From: Chondrosia reniformis
Taxonomy: Eukaryota > Porifera > Demospongiae > Chondrillida > Chondrillidae
Assembly: GCA_947172415.1 (NCBI GenBank)
Contig: OX359195.1
Location: 62,001 to 126,000, forward strand
DNA length: 64,000 nucleotides
Direction: 5' to 3'
A model generated the notes under the pieces. It saw only the letters and a program-made list of their open reading frames with translations, did not search any database and was not told the origin of the DNA. The position numbers and the translations under genes are program-made. Shown here piece after piece: positions 12,192-23,200 of this stretch (positions are counted from its first letter, which is position 1; each line of letters starts with the position of its first letter).

Positions 12192-14173
12192 ATGGCTCTT
12201 CCTAGAGTTCCCGTTTATCCTTCCCCTTCAATTGATGTGACTCGTGCAGAGCAAGCGTTTGGAAACAGAGCACTGCCCAAGTTGGTAAGCCATTTGACAA
12301 AATATAAACGCCTCGACAAGACGTTTGCTTAAACATATCAGAGGTAAAATAATCGAATTGCATTTTGTAGAATCGCGAGTTGGCCGGCTCTTCTGAGGAG
12401 TTGCGTTTAAAGGCTGTCTTCACTCTGACAGATATGCTTCACAATTCAGAGAACATTACAAAGGCCATCGAAGAAGGTGTTCCAGCTACACTCCATAGGT
12501 TGCTGAGAGATGGCAGTCCTGTCATAAGAGCGCGTACTGCTGAAGTTGTGACCATCCTTGCATCCCATTCAATTGGGAGAAGTTCCATTCTCAAAAATGA
12601 AATGATACCAACTTTAGCATTACTCGTAAGTACCTACTTTAGGGATATATGGACATACTCCTAGACACACCTCCCCTCTCCTAGACACACCTCCCCTCTC
12701 CTAGACATACCTCCCCTCTCCTAGACATACCTCCCCTCTCCTAGACATACCTCCCCTCTCCTAGACACACCTCCCCTCTCCTAGACATACCTCCCCTCTC
12801 CTAGACACACCTCCCCTCTCCTAGACCCACCTCCCCTCTCCTAGACACACCTCCCCTCTCCTAGACACACCTACCCTCTCCTAGACACACCTCCCCTCTC
12901 CTAGACATACCTCCCCTCTCCTAGACATACCTACCCTCCCCTAGACACACCTCCCCTCTCCTAGACACACCTCCCCTCTCCTAGACACACCTCCCCTCTC
13001 CTAGACATACCTACCCTCTCCTAGACATACCTCCCCTCTCCTAGACATACCTCCCCTCTCCTAGACATACCTCCCCTCTCCTAGACACACCTCCCCTCTC
13101 CTAGACATACCTACCCCCCAATAAATATATTTATTGCATGCAGTTTTCTGATGACCACTTTGAAGTTCGTTTCAACTCGCACGCTGCAGTGGAAATGTGC
13201 TCCAGAATTAGGCAAGGTACGTACATACACATTGCAAAGGCTCAGTGCTCTCAAGTATGCACGCACGTGTCTGTTCAGGTGCTGTATGTGTAGTCACCAA
13301 TCAACTGGTGTCCCAACTTGTGGAGAAAACCAAATGTGAAGAAGATGCTTTGTTAAAGGGTGTCATCTTGGACACTCTTCACTGGTGTTTGAATGAGGAC
13401 ACAGAACAGGCACTGGTCTGTAGTGCAATGGGCGTGTTTACTGCCCTACTGACACACCCACTTACAGAAATTAGGAGAAAAGCAGCGAGGAATGTCATGG
13501 AATTAAGGTACCCGCCCACACACATTTAGCCCTCTGTCCATTCCAATGGACTCTTTCCCAACTCTCCAGTTTTCCTCTTGAAGGTAAGCGACAGGCATGT
13601 GCCGAAGGGACAGTCCCCAAAATGGTGCAGTTGCTAGGTGACACTGACTGTATTGTACGTGCACAAGCGGCTGGAGCCCTCATGAGGTGAGACTGTTGTC
13701 ATGGCAACCCTAGCTACTCCCACACACAATAACAAAGTTGCTTGAAACTCCTGTTTTGTATACACGTATGTAGTATTGCAGTAACCACTGAAGGAAAGTA
13801 TTGTGCAATAAAATGTGGAGCACTAGAAGGGTTAAACCCTTTAATTGAAGATCAGTCAACAGAAGTCAGATTAAATGCAATTAAGGTAAACAATACTAAT
13901 GCATATTGCCACACCTCCTTACCCTTCAACCACACCTCCTTACGTTCTCAGTGCTTGACATTACTGTCTGAAGCTCCTGAAGGTCGAGTAGCTCTTCAAC
14001 ATGTTGTACCTCGAGTGAGTGTCATGGCCTGTCTGATTGTATGATAACAAGACTTGTTGCACGAACTTGTCGTTCTCTCCAATTCAGTTGGAAACAGTTT
14101 CGAGAGAAGATTTAGAAAACATTTCAAGAGCTGCCAATACAGCCATACAAGTCATTACATGGAGACCTTGAAT
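12192..14173 (+). CDS. RSPH14: RSPH14 / RTDR1 homologue, radial spoke head 14, armadillo-repeat protein
   Basis: Exons 12192-12284, 12371-12625, 13143-13216, 13279-13507, ~13569-13687, ~13772-13887, ~13949-14011 and 14088-14173. The N-terminal TRAEQAFGNRALPKL followed by NREL matches vertebrate RSPH14 (RTDR1), with TRAP.AYGRRALPKLNEEL at the same place. The rest is an ARM/HEAT alpha-solenoid: LHRLLRDGSPVIRARTAEV, ALLTHPLTEIRRKAARNV, MVQLLGDTDCIVRAQAAGA, LIEDQSTEVRLNAIK. It ends ...AIQVITWRP. RSPH14 is linked to axonemal radial spokes, so a role in motile cilia or flagella is likely. Intron 2 is almost entirely a minisatellite, and donor 3 runs into GTACGTACATAC. A second copy of exons 4-8 lies at 15,917. 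Confidence 0.88.
12663..13117. repeat. Intronic minisatellite, 20-bp unit (RSPH14 intron 2)
   Basis: About 22-23 tandem copies of CTCCTAGACACACCTCCCCT with ACA/ATA and CTC/CTA variants. It fills most of the intron between exons 2 and 3. It is strand-asymmetric (pyrimidine-rich on the coding strand), so it may resemble a polypyrimidine tract to the splicing machinery. Confidence 0.95.
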
Positions 14174-15916
14174 TAGATCTGCTTGCATTTATATACTGTT
14201 CATGTTCATACAGTTAATATTCTGATCAATTTAATACGTACCTGTCTCATAAACATTTTGAAGTCACAATCAATACATACGTACGTATGTACATACGTAA
14301 ATAATTTAAGGAAATCATTTTAATATCTGTGCTGTTAATTTGACATAGCAAAATGTATGTATATATATATGTTTTAAAATGATAATAATAATAATGATAA
14401 TATATACAGTGCAAGTTACAATATACTAAGGTAATCTAATATAATATAATATAAATAATATAATTAATTCATATGGCTCCAAGAAAGGACCTAGAAACAA
14501 AATGGGCATATCATCATAAAGTTTAGGGTATAAAACTCATTTTAAAAGAAGGGATTTTTTATTTAGGCCTCCGTTTGTTAGAAAACGGAGGACAAAGTTT
14601 GCATATAAAAGGCCATAGGACTATAGAAAACCTATGGGAAATTTATATGCAAACCATGTGTTATATTTATAAAAAATTTCAATTTGTCAGATAACTGTGA
14701 AATCAACATATATCATGGTACATGTGTATAAGAAACGTCTGGCGAAGTTTTGCTTAATTAAATGAGCAAAATAATCAAGATATAATGAAGAATTCAAAGT
14801 TACGATTGCGCAAGCTGGTGATGTATTGTGATGTTTTTCTAATGCGTCACCAACACCTTCGTATGTCGCTCCGTACACACATTTTGTGAATCATGTGACG
14901 TTGCGTAAACGTCACCGACTCGTTGCTAAAGAAGATCATCCTTTCGAGAACGGCTATGACAAGTCGACGCTCTCCTACGAGAAGGAGCTACCGAATAAGC
15001 GAGTTGTAGCGAAGGTTAGATAAAACGTATTTGTATACGTTCATGCTAAGTTTAAGCCTAAAGTGTTGCTATATATATTGATGTAAAGAAATAAAAGAAA
15101 TTCGTTTAGACGACCGTAGTAAAACTGTGGTACTTTAAGCTCCGTCATAATCTGCTTATGTTTTCTATTACTTATCCATGTGTGTACGTGTGCAGGAGTG
15201 TAATTGGATACGTAGGGGTGGATTTGGATAAATATGCGTGCGTGCAAGCTCATGAGTTGAGTTGAGATGAGTTGAGATAACGAGTTTCACTATAATGAGA
15301 TTCCACTCTATATACAGTGCAAGTAAATTCATGTACACATTCATCCATGGGCTCCTGTGTACCTATTTCCTCATTTAGAGCATTATATATATAAATATAT
15401 AAAATATTAAATTACAATCAAGTACTACACAGTACAAGTTACAAATTTAAGAGATCCAAGTGACTATGTAATATTAAAATTACAATCAAGTACTAGCTAC
15501 ACAGTGCAAGTTACAAATTTAAAGAGATCCAAGTGACCCCTAGGATAATCAGTATTTTAAACAGTACAAGACTTTAGTCACACTAGTACTGTTGCAGGCT
15601 TTGAAATCCTCAACTACTGCATAGAGAGTAGTAGTTGATACAGATCATCCAATTGCAAGGTAGAACACATGGCCTACCAATTACCTTTTCACACCTTAGT
15701 ATAGACTGAAGATGATGCATCTGCATGCCATATATCAACAAAGGCTTCAGTATTAAAGGGGTCTCAGCTAATAACCACAGCAGATTTGATTTGCCTTGTG
15801 AGGGAGCTAAGAACACCGACGGTTGGTTGCATGCATTGGCATAATCAACAGGGTTAGAGACCATTTTGTAACTTGTACACAAGGGACATCATATACGTAT
15901 ATAAAGGCCTTGGCCT
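14174..15916. other. Intergenic DNA with dispersed repeats
   Basis: No gene was recognised. Contents: the RSPH14 3' flank with a TACG/TATG microsatellite (to ~14,406); the inverted partner of the 10,545 repeat (14,405-14,505); a short inverted motif near 14,560-14,650 (GGCCTCCGTTTG / AAAACGGAGG); GAGTTGAGATGAGTT repeats (15,250-15,285); and a ~60-bp direct duplication (15,417-15,475 and 15,478-15,540, each with CAATCAAGTACT and TTACAAATTTAA). Open frames here show no protein signature. Confidence 0.6.
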
Positions 15917-17213
15917 TTTATGTCCCAACTTGTGGAGAAAACCAAATGTGAAGAAGATGCTTTGTTAAAGGGTGTCATCTTGGACACTCTTCACTGGTGT
16001 TTGAATGAGGACACAGAACAGGCACTGGTCTGTAGTGCAATGGGCGTGTTTACTGCCCTACTGACACACCCACTTACAGAAATTAGGAGAAAAGCAGCGA
16101 GGAATGTCATGGAATTAAGGTACCCGCCCACACACATTTAGCCCTCTGTCCATTCCAATGGACTCTTTCCCAACTCTCCAGTTTTCCTCTTGAAGGTAAG
16201 CGACAGGCATGTGCCGAAGGGACAGTCCCCAAAATGGTGCAGTTGCTAGGTGACACTGACTGTATTGTACGTGCACAAGCGGCTGGAGCCCTCATGAGGT
16301 GAGACTGTTGTCATGGCAACCCTAGCTACTCCCACACACAATAACAAAGTTGCTTGAAACTCCTGTTTTGTATACACGTATGTATGTAGTATTGCAGTAA
16401 CCACTGAAGGAAAGTATTGTGCAATAAAATGTGGAGCACTAGAAGGGTTAAACCCTTTAATTGAAGATCAGTCAACAGAAGTCAGATTAAATGCAATTAA
16501 GGTAAACAATACTAATGCATATTGCCACACCCCCTTACCCTTCAACCACACCTCCTTACCCTTCAACCACACCCCCTTACCCTTCAACCACACCCTCTTA
16601 CCCTTCAACCACACCCCCTTACCCTTCAACCACACCCCCTTACCCTTCAACCACACCCCCTTACCCTTCAACCACACCCCCTTACCCTTCAACCACGCCC
16701 CTTACCCTTCAACCACACCCCCTTACCCTTCAACCACGCCCCTTACCCTTCAACCACACCTCCTTACGTTCTCAGTGCTTGACATTACTGTCTGAAGCTC
16801 CTGAAGGTCGAGTAGCTCTTCAACATGTTGTACCTCGAGTGAGTGTCATGGCCTGTCTGATTGTATGATAACAAGACTTGTTGCACGAACTTGTCGTTCT
16901 CTCCAATTCAGTTGGAAACAGTTTCGAGAGAAGATTTAGAAAACATTTCAAGAGCTGCCAATACAGCCATACAAGTCATTACATGGAGACCTTGAATTAG
17001 ATCCGCTTGCATTTATATACTGTTCATGTTCATACAGTTAATATTCTGACATTTTCCTGTCTCATAAACATTTTGAAATCACAATCAATACATACGTAAA
17101 TAATTTAAGGAAACCATTTTAATATATGTGCTGTTAATTTGACGTAGCAAAATGTATGTACGTATGTATATATGTTTTAAAATGATAATAATAATAATGA
17201 TAATATATACATG
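15917..17213 (+). pseudogene. Partial duplicate of RSPH14 (exon 4 to 3' flank)
   Basis: Matches 13,308-14,406 almost base for base. It starts in mid-exon 4 at TGTCCCAACTTGTGG and includes exons 5-8, their introns and ~230 bases of 3' flank. Exon sequences look identical. Differences are an extra GTAT before exon 6, a much longer minisatellite in the intron after exon 6 (11 or more copies versus about two), and a few flank substitutions. It lacks a promoter, exons 1-3 and the first part of exon 4, so it cannot encode RSPH14 alone. It could provide alternative 3' exons by read-through, or reflect a haplotype or assembly artefact. Confidence 0.9.
16525..16765. repeat. Minisatellite in duplicated RSPH14 intron, ~21-bp unit
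   Basis: Tandem copies of CCACACCCCCTTACCCTTCAA; a few units lack bases (ACGCCCCTTACCC). The parental intron at 13,908-13,945 has only about two units, so the array expanded in the copy or contracted in the parent after duplication. Confidence 0.95.
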
Positions 17214-17288
17214 TATATATGTACATGTTTTCATTTTAAATTACAATTGTTATATACATATATGGAAGTGGGTTAAAATGGTGGATCC

Positions 17289-20200
17289 CTAATGAGTAGG
17301 GTCATACCCACTAACATAGGAGGCCATAGAAGACTCAAGATTGAGTGAGTCTTCTCTAGTAGTACTGTTGCTGGGTTCAGGAAGGAGGAAGGTCATATCA
17401 GCACCAGTTTGACCAGGTAGTGAAGTGGGTGTGGTCATCAACTCCTCTCCCACGGGAATACTCCTTATTGGAGGGTTACACTCAATCCTATTCTCAATTT
17501 CACTTTTATTGTCACAAACACCAACACTTCCGACTGGAGACACTCGGTTTGTGTCCATTCTACACAAACACACAAAGATTTTAAAGATTAGCATTATAAG
17601 CAGATCTAGAGTGTCAAGGACATACGTATACATATATAGAGTTAAGGACATACGTATACATATATATTAATATATAGCAGTCACATATGTAAAATATATG
17701 TGAAATGTAATTTTAGTTGCGTTCATTATGAAAGATAAGTTTATTGTAACTGCTGATGAAGACCTACGGGTCGAAATGTTCAATCTAGCTCAATTTTGTT
17801 GCCGATAGCTCCAATAAACTTATCTTTCGTAAAATATATGTATATGTTCACATGTGTGTATATAGACAATGGGTAGAGTATAATTAAATATCTATGTATG
17901 TTTTCATAACTGACTTGGCAGATTCCAGTTCCCGTTTCCCTTCTAACCAGTAACTGGAAATGGAACTCATGCTCTTCCACTCAGTAATTCCTCTGTATTT
18001 GACATTGTACTCCTTATAGATATCCAACAATGCCTTTGTAGTCTCTGATATCTGGATCTGCAGAGCTGAAGACGGAGAGCACACACTCACATTCATACAT
18101 ACGTACATTCGTACATATGTACGTACGAATATAAGAATCTCACAAACATAGGCATTCATGGGATGTGAATATACACACATGCTGGATAGCACACAAGGTC
18201 TAATGTCTACATGTCATTTACCTTCTCAATAAGGTCATGGTTTAGAAGGGCTCTTAATAAGGGTCATGGTCTAGAAGGGCTCTTATTAAGGGTTATGGTT
18301 TAGAAGGGCTCTTATTAAGGGTTATGGTTTAGAAGGGCTCTTAATAAGGGTCATGGTTTAGAAGGGCTCTTATTAAGGCTCTTAAAATGAAAACCTGAAG
18401 CACATTCTATATAAGGGGACCCATGTCATGCTTACGTTCTCCAGTAGACTCCATTTTTGATGCAATCAGAACAGACTCTCCAAACAAACAGTACCGAGGC
18501 ATCTTCAGGCCGACCACACCAGCCACACACGGACCTGAATGGTTACCATAGCAACACATGGACAAAGAGGGTTACCATAACAACACATGTGGACCTAAAG
18601 GGTTCCATACCAGAATGAATTCCAATTCTGATTTTTATTTGAGTGTGAGGCATGTGAGGTATAATGTAGTTCTTTGTGGTCTTGAGAATGTCGAGAGCTG
18701 CATCGCAGACCTCCACCGAGTGCCGGGTTCCATTGCTCTCTGGCAAACCCGACACCAATATGTAGGCATCTCCTATAGTCTCCACCTGGGGTAAAGAGAA
18801 GAAAGGGAGGTGGGAGAGGAGAGGGAGGTGGGGGTAGAGAGTTGCATATGGTGGAAAAGAGATGTCATACATACGTATATATACTCACTTTGTAAATGTT
18901 GTATTCAGCAATAATTCTATCAAACTGAGTGTACAAACCATTTAACATGCTAACAACCTGAAGAGATTGGAGAAAATGTGTGAAAGTCATGTGACCATCA
19001 TGTGACTACCATGTCACTATCATGTACCTGGAAGGGAGAGCTCTTTGAGCAAATGCTGGTGAACCCCACAATATCACTGAAGTAGATGGTGACTGAAGAG
19101 AAGTGCTCAGCAGAAATGGACTCTCCCTTCTTCAAAAGATTAGCCACTTGTCTAAGAAGATACTTACATAAGTAACTTGATATTAATAATATGGCATGTA
19201 CGTATGTACATATGTATGATAAGTACATCTCATTCCTCTGATCCCCTCCCACCTCAACCTCTGCCCCTCCCACCTCAACCTCTGCCCCTCCCACCTCAAC
19301 CTCTGCCACTCCCACCTCAACCTCTGCCACTCCCACCTCAACCTCTGCCCCTCCCACCTCAACCTCTGCCACTCCCACCTCATTCTCCGCCCCTCCCACC
19401 TCAACCTCTGCCCCTCCCACCTCAACCTCTGCCCCATCCCTTACTTGGGTAGCAGTCTGTAGAGCAGTATCTCTGCTCTCTCCTTCTCAATGGCCAGTTG
19501 GAAAGTCTTCTCCTCCACTGCCTCCTCCAGGTTGCTGGCATACCTCTCCATCAGGCCAAGCATGTGATCTACAATGTTGCCTTTCCTACATTGGGAAGGG
19601 AGAACCCTTGATTAAAGGTCCTGACCACGCCTACATGCCACACAAACCTTAACTTTGACAGCTTTTTAACTTTCCTCTTTACGGCTAGAGCACTTGGTCT
19701 GTTGCTAGGCAACTCATTCCAGCAAGATTCAATTATGGAACACCAGCTGTAGTTGCAGTCCTCAGATGACAGTTTTGGGCGGAGCTGAACAGGGTCACAT
19801 GACCTCAGCTGTTGGATGACCACTGCAATGTAATCAGGTAATTCATTCAGACACAGCACACCACATGTGACAGCAGATGAGAGCTGTAGCTACTAACCTT
19901 TTGGATTGCTCTGTTCTCCGTAAAGGTGATGGCGAGTGAATATTTCTGTCAAAATCATTGCATAGCTGTACACATCAGCTGATTGCATGGTTGGCAGGTG
20001 TGGCTTGCGCAATACTTCTGGAGCCTTCCATTGCCAGTCTACAGAATATGTTCAGGTTAATTCAAGTTCCCCTCCCACCCAGCTCTAGTTCCCCTCCCAC
20101 CCAGCTCTAGTGCCCCTCCCACCCAGCTCTAGTTCCCCTCCCACCCAGCTCTAGTGCCCCTCCCACCCAGCTCTAGTGCCCCTCCCACCCAGCTCTAGTG

Positions 20201-23200
20201 CCCTCCCACCCAGCTCTAGTTCCCCTCCCACCCAGCTCTAGTTCCCCTCCCACCCAGCTCTAGTGCCCCTCCCACCCAGCTCTAGTGCCCCTCCCACCCA
20301 GCTCTAGTGCCCCTCCCACCCAGCTCTAGTGCCCCTCCCACCCAGCTCTAGTGCCCTCCCACCCAGCTCTAGTTCCCCTCCCACCCAGCTCTAGTGCCCC
20401 TCCCACCCAGCTCTAGTGCCCCTCCCACCAAGCTCTAGTGCCCCTCCCACCCAGCTCTAGTGCCCCTCCCACCCAGCTCTAGTGCCCCTCCCACCAAGCT
20501 CTAGTGCCACTCCCACCCAGCTCTAGTGCCCCTCCCACCTACATACGTACGTACCTTGGAATTCCATGTTTGGTTTCTCAATATACTGGTCATCCATGAT
20601 GCTCTTCAAATGAATTCCAGACATACGAACTACCCAATGACTGTCTACATAGCATTCCTTTGAAGTCAGGTTGCCATGGATACCAAAAAAGGAGGAATGT
20701 ATAAAATCCAATCCCTATAAAGAAGACAATATGAAAGCTTTACATACAGTACACCAGTTGATTGAGTTAAAGTCTCTTGCTCATGGGGCTCTTAAATAAA
20801 AATCTTCTAGTGAGGCTCTTAAATAAGGATTCTTCTAGTGAGGCTCTTAAATAAGAGCCCTACATACGTACATATACACCTACCCTGGCAATGTCCAGTG
20901 CAAAAGACACTTTAAACGAGTCGTCCAACTTCTTTAGTGGATCGTGAATCACTTGGTGCAGGGACCCAAACACAAAGTCTTCCCGAACAATGTAGAGAAG
21001 AGTGGGCTCCACTGATATTCCAAGAAACTTGACCAAATGCTTGTAGCTCATCATATAGATCTGAAGACATACAAATGGAGTAACTGAGGGCAGCCTGCAA
21101 GATGGCTGCTGTAAATCCTCACTCCCAACTGGAATGAACAAGAGCACTGGTGGACCAAACATGCTCTATTGGGTTCAACTCCCCAATACCACATTTTATA
21201 TTATTATCTCTTCACGATATGTAAACACTTGTGTTTGGTTATCAATGCACATCCAGTATCACATACAAGTGTACAACAAGTGCTGTTGCTATCCAATGAC
21301 AGATGTGATGCAGTACTCACCTGCCTCAGTTCCACCAGCTGCCCTCGGGTGAACTGAAGACACTTCCGGTAGACAGTCTCCAATTGGACATTCTGCGACT
21401 GAAACAAGCCATCAAATATAATAACACTCTTGTTCAAATGGGACCCACTTACATACACAATCACACAGCCTGAGGAGGGGAACCTATTCTAGATCATTTG
21501 TGCACTGAATATGTATGTACCAGCTCATCTGTATGTGGCATGTGACCTTTGACCTTTAGGTCCTACATACGTATGTACATACGTACGTACCTTGTACTTT
21601 CCCTTCAGTCTCCTAGCAACCAGTCCCATGTGGGTGGAGGGTCTACCTTGTATGGCCTCCCACTGGTCCACCTTGCTCAGTAACTTTGCTGTCCTCTCAT
21701 CGTCAATGAGTACCTCCTCGGGAGGAATGTTCCATGGCATTGAAGTGAGCTCTCTGTTGTAGCGATGCCATCTGAAGAGAGAGGACATTTAATATCTACG
21801 TATATCTTGTTGCCATGGTAATATGCATACACTGCTACATACATGTAGGTACGTAGGATTGCATTGTATTAAAAACACATACAGTCCATATAAGTATATC
21901 TATGTACGTACTTGAATAGAATGGCTCCTGTTGTTATGACAACCAAAAGTACCATTGCTATGGCAACAGCAACTGGTACTGCAACAGCTACTATTGGTAC
22001 ACCTAAATATATACTATAATCAGTGCCACAGGAACATGTATAAATAACAAAGACTAACTTTCTGGCAAAGGACAGTTTTCTCTTTGGAAACCACAAATGG
22101 GTGTGTCAGTAGGCGGAGTCATCAGTCCATTAGCCCACACAAAAGGGTAAGACCCTATAATATAATCGGTTGGTGGATTTCCATTTGGGGATATATCTGC
22201 CACTAATGATAGGGAGTTCCCCGTTCCACTGTATCCCAGGAGGCTGAAGGAGGTCACTCGTGTCAAAGTAGAATCAACCATTACTTGTCCAGTCAAACCT
22301 GAAAAAGAGACCAATGAGAGAAGAGGCCGGTGGGAGGGGCAGGTGGGATGGAAAGTGGGAGGGGCAGGTGGGAGGGGAAGTGGGAGGGGAAAGTGGGAGG
22401 GGCAGGTGGGAGGGGAAGTGGGAGGGGAAAGTGGGAGGGGAAGTGGGAGGGGAAGTGGGAGGGGCAGGTGGGAGGGGAAGTGGGAGGGGAAAGTGGGAGG
22501 GGAAGTGGGAGGGGAAAGTGGGAGGGGCAGGTGGGAATAAGTACATTGCTCAGTTCTTCTAACCTGTAAAGTTGACACTTGTAAGATACCTCAGAGCATC
22601 TGCAGCAGTACCATTGGCTCTGATTGCCATGGCAACAGCTGAAGCATGCAGCCATACCGCGTCATGAAGCAAGGCAGCCTCCAACAAGTACTGGAGAAGG
22701 AACGAGATGTACACAATTAGTATCAGATTGTGAATAACTACAGAACACAATCCCTCATTTAAAGCTAAAGTGATTTAAGAGAATAGTGACAGTGACAGAG
22801 AAAAAGAGAGAGAGAGGATGTTGATAGCAATGATATCTCTTTAAAAAGAAATATGCATTGTGGACTATACTATACAATCTATTATACACACATACGTACG
22901 TACGTACAATAATGGACATTGTGAACTTACTTGACTAAACTGAGTGGCTACCTGAGTTCCAGACCCATATGCACTTTGCACTAAATCTGAAATGAAACTG
23001 GAACCATCTTCCTCCAGGATTGGGAATCTGCTCACCAGAAGCACCGATCTCAGGGCCTGTTTGAGGTGGGCGGGGACTTGGAGACCTTCCAAGTGGGAGG
23101 GGCTGAGGGTGGGGATGATGAAGACAAAGTTACCATCAGTCAACCCAAGGAGGACTAGATGGTGCAGGAAATCAGTCAACCAGTTCCTAAAGTCATCTTC

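Noticed and set aside
16515-16868. Long frames coding TPPYPSTTP repeats and the reverse GKGVWLK repeats
   Set aside because: Both come from the 21-bp minisatellite in the duplicated RSPH14 intron; real exon phases differ.
19177-19452. PPQPLPL / RWEGQRL repeat proteins
   Set aside because: Both strands of an 18-bp intronic minisatellite; flanking splice sites place it in an intron of the guanylate cyclase gene.
21134-21352. GGTTCAACTCC near 21,173 as a tRNA B box
   Set aside because: No cloverleaf or A box can be built around it.
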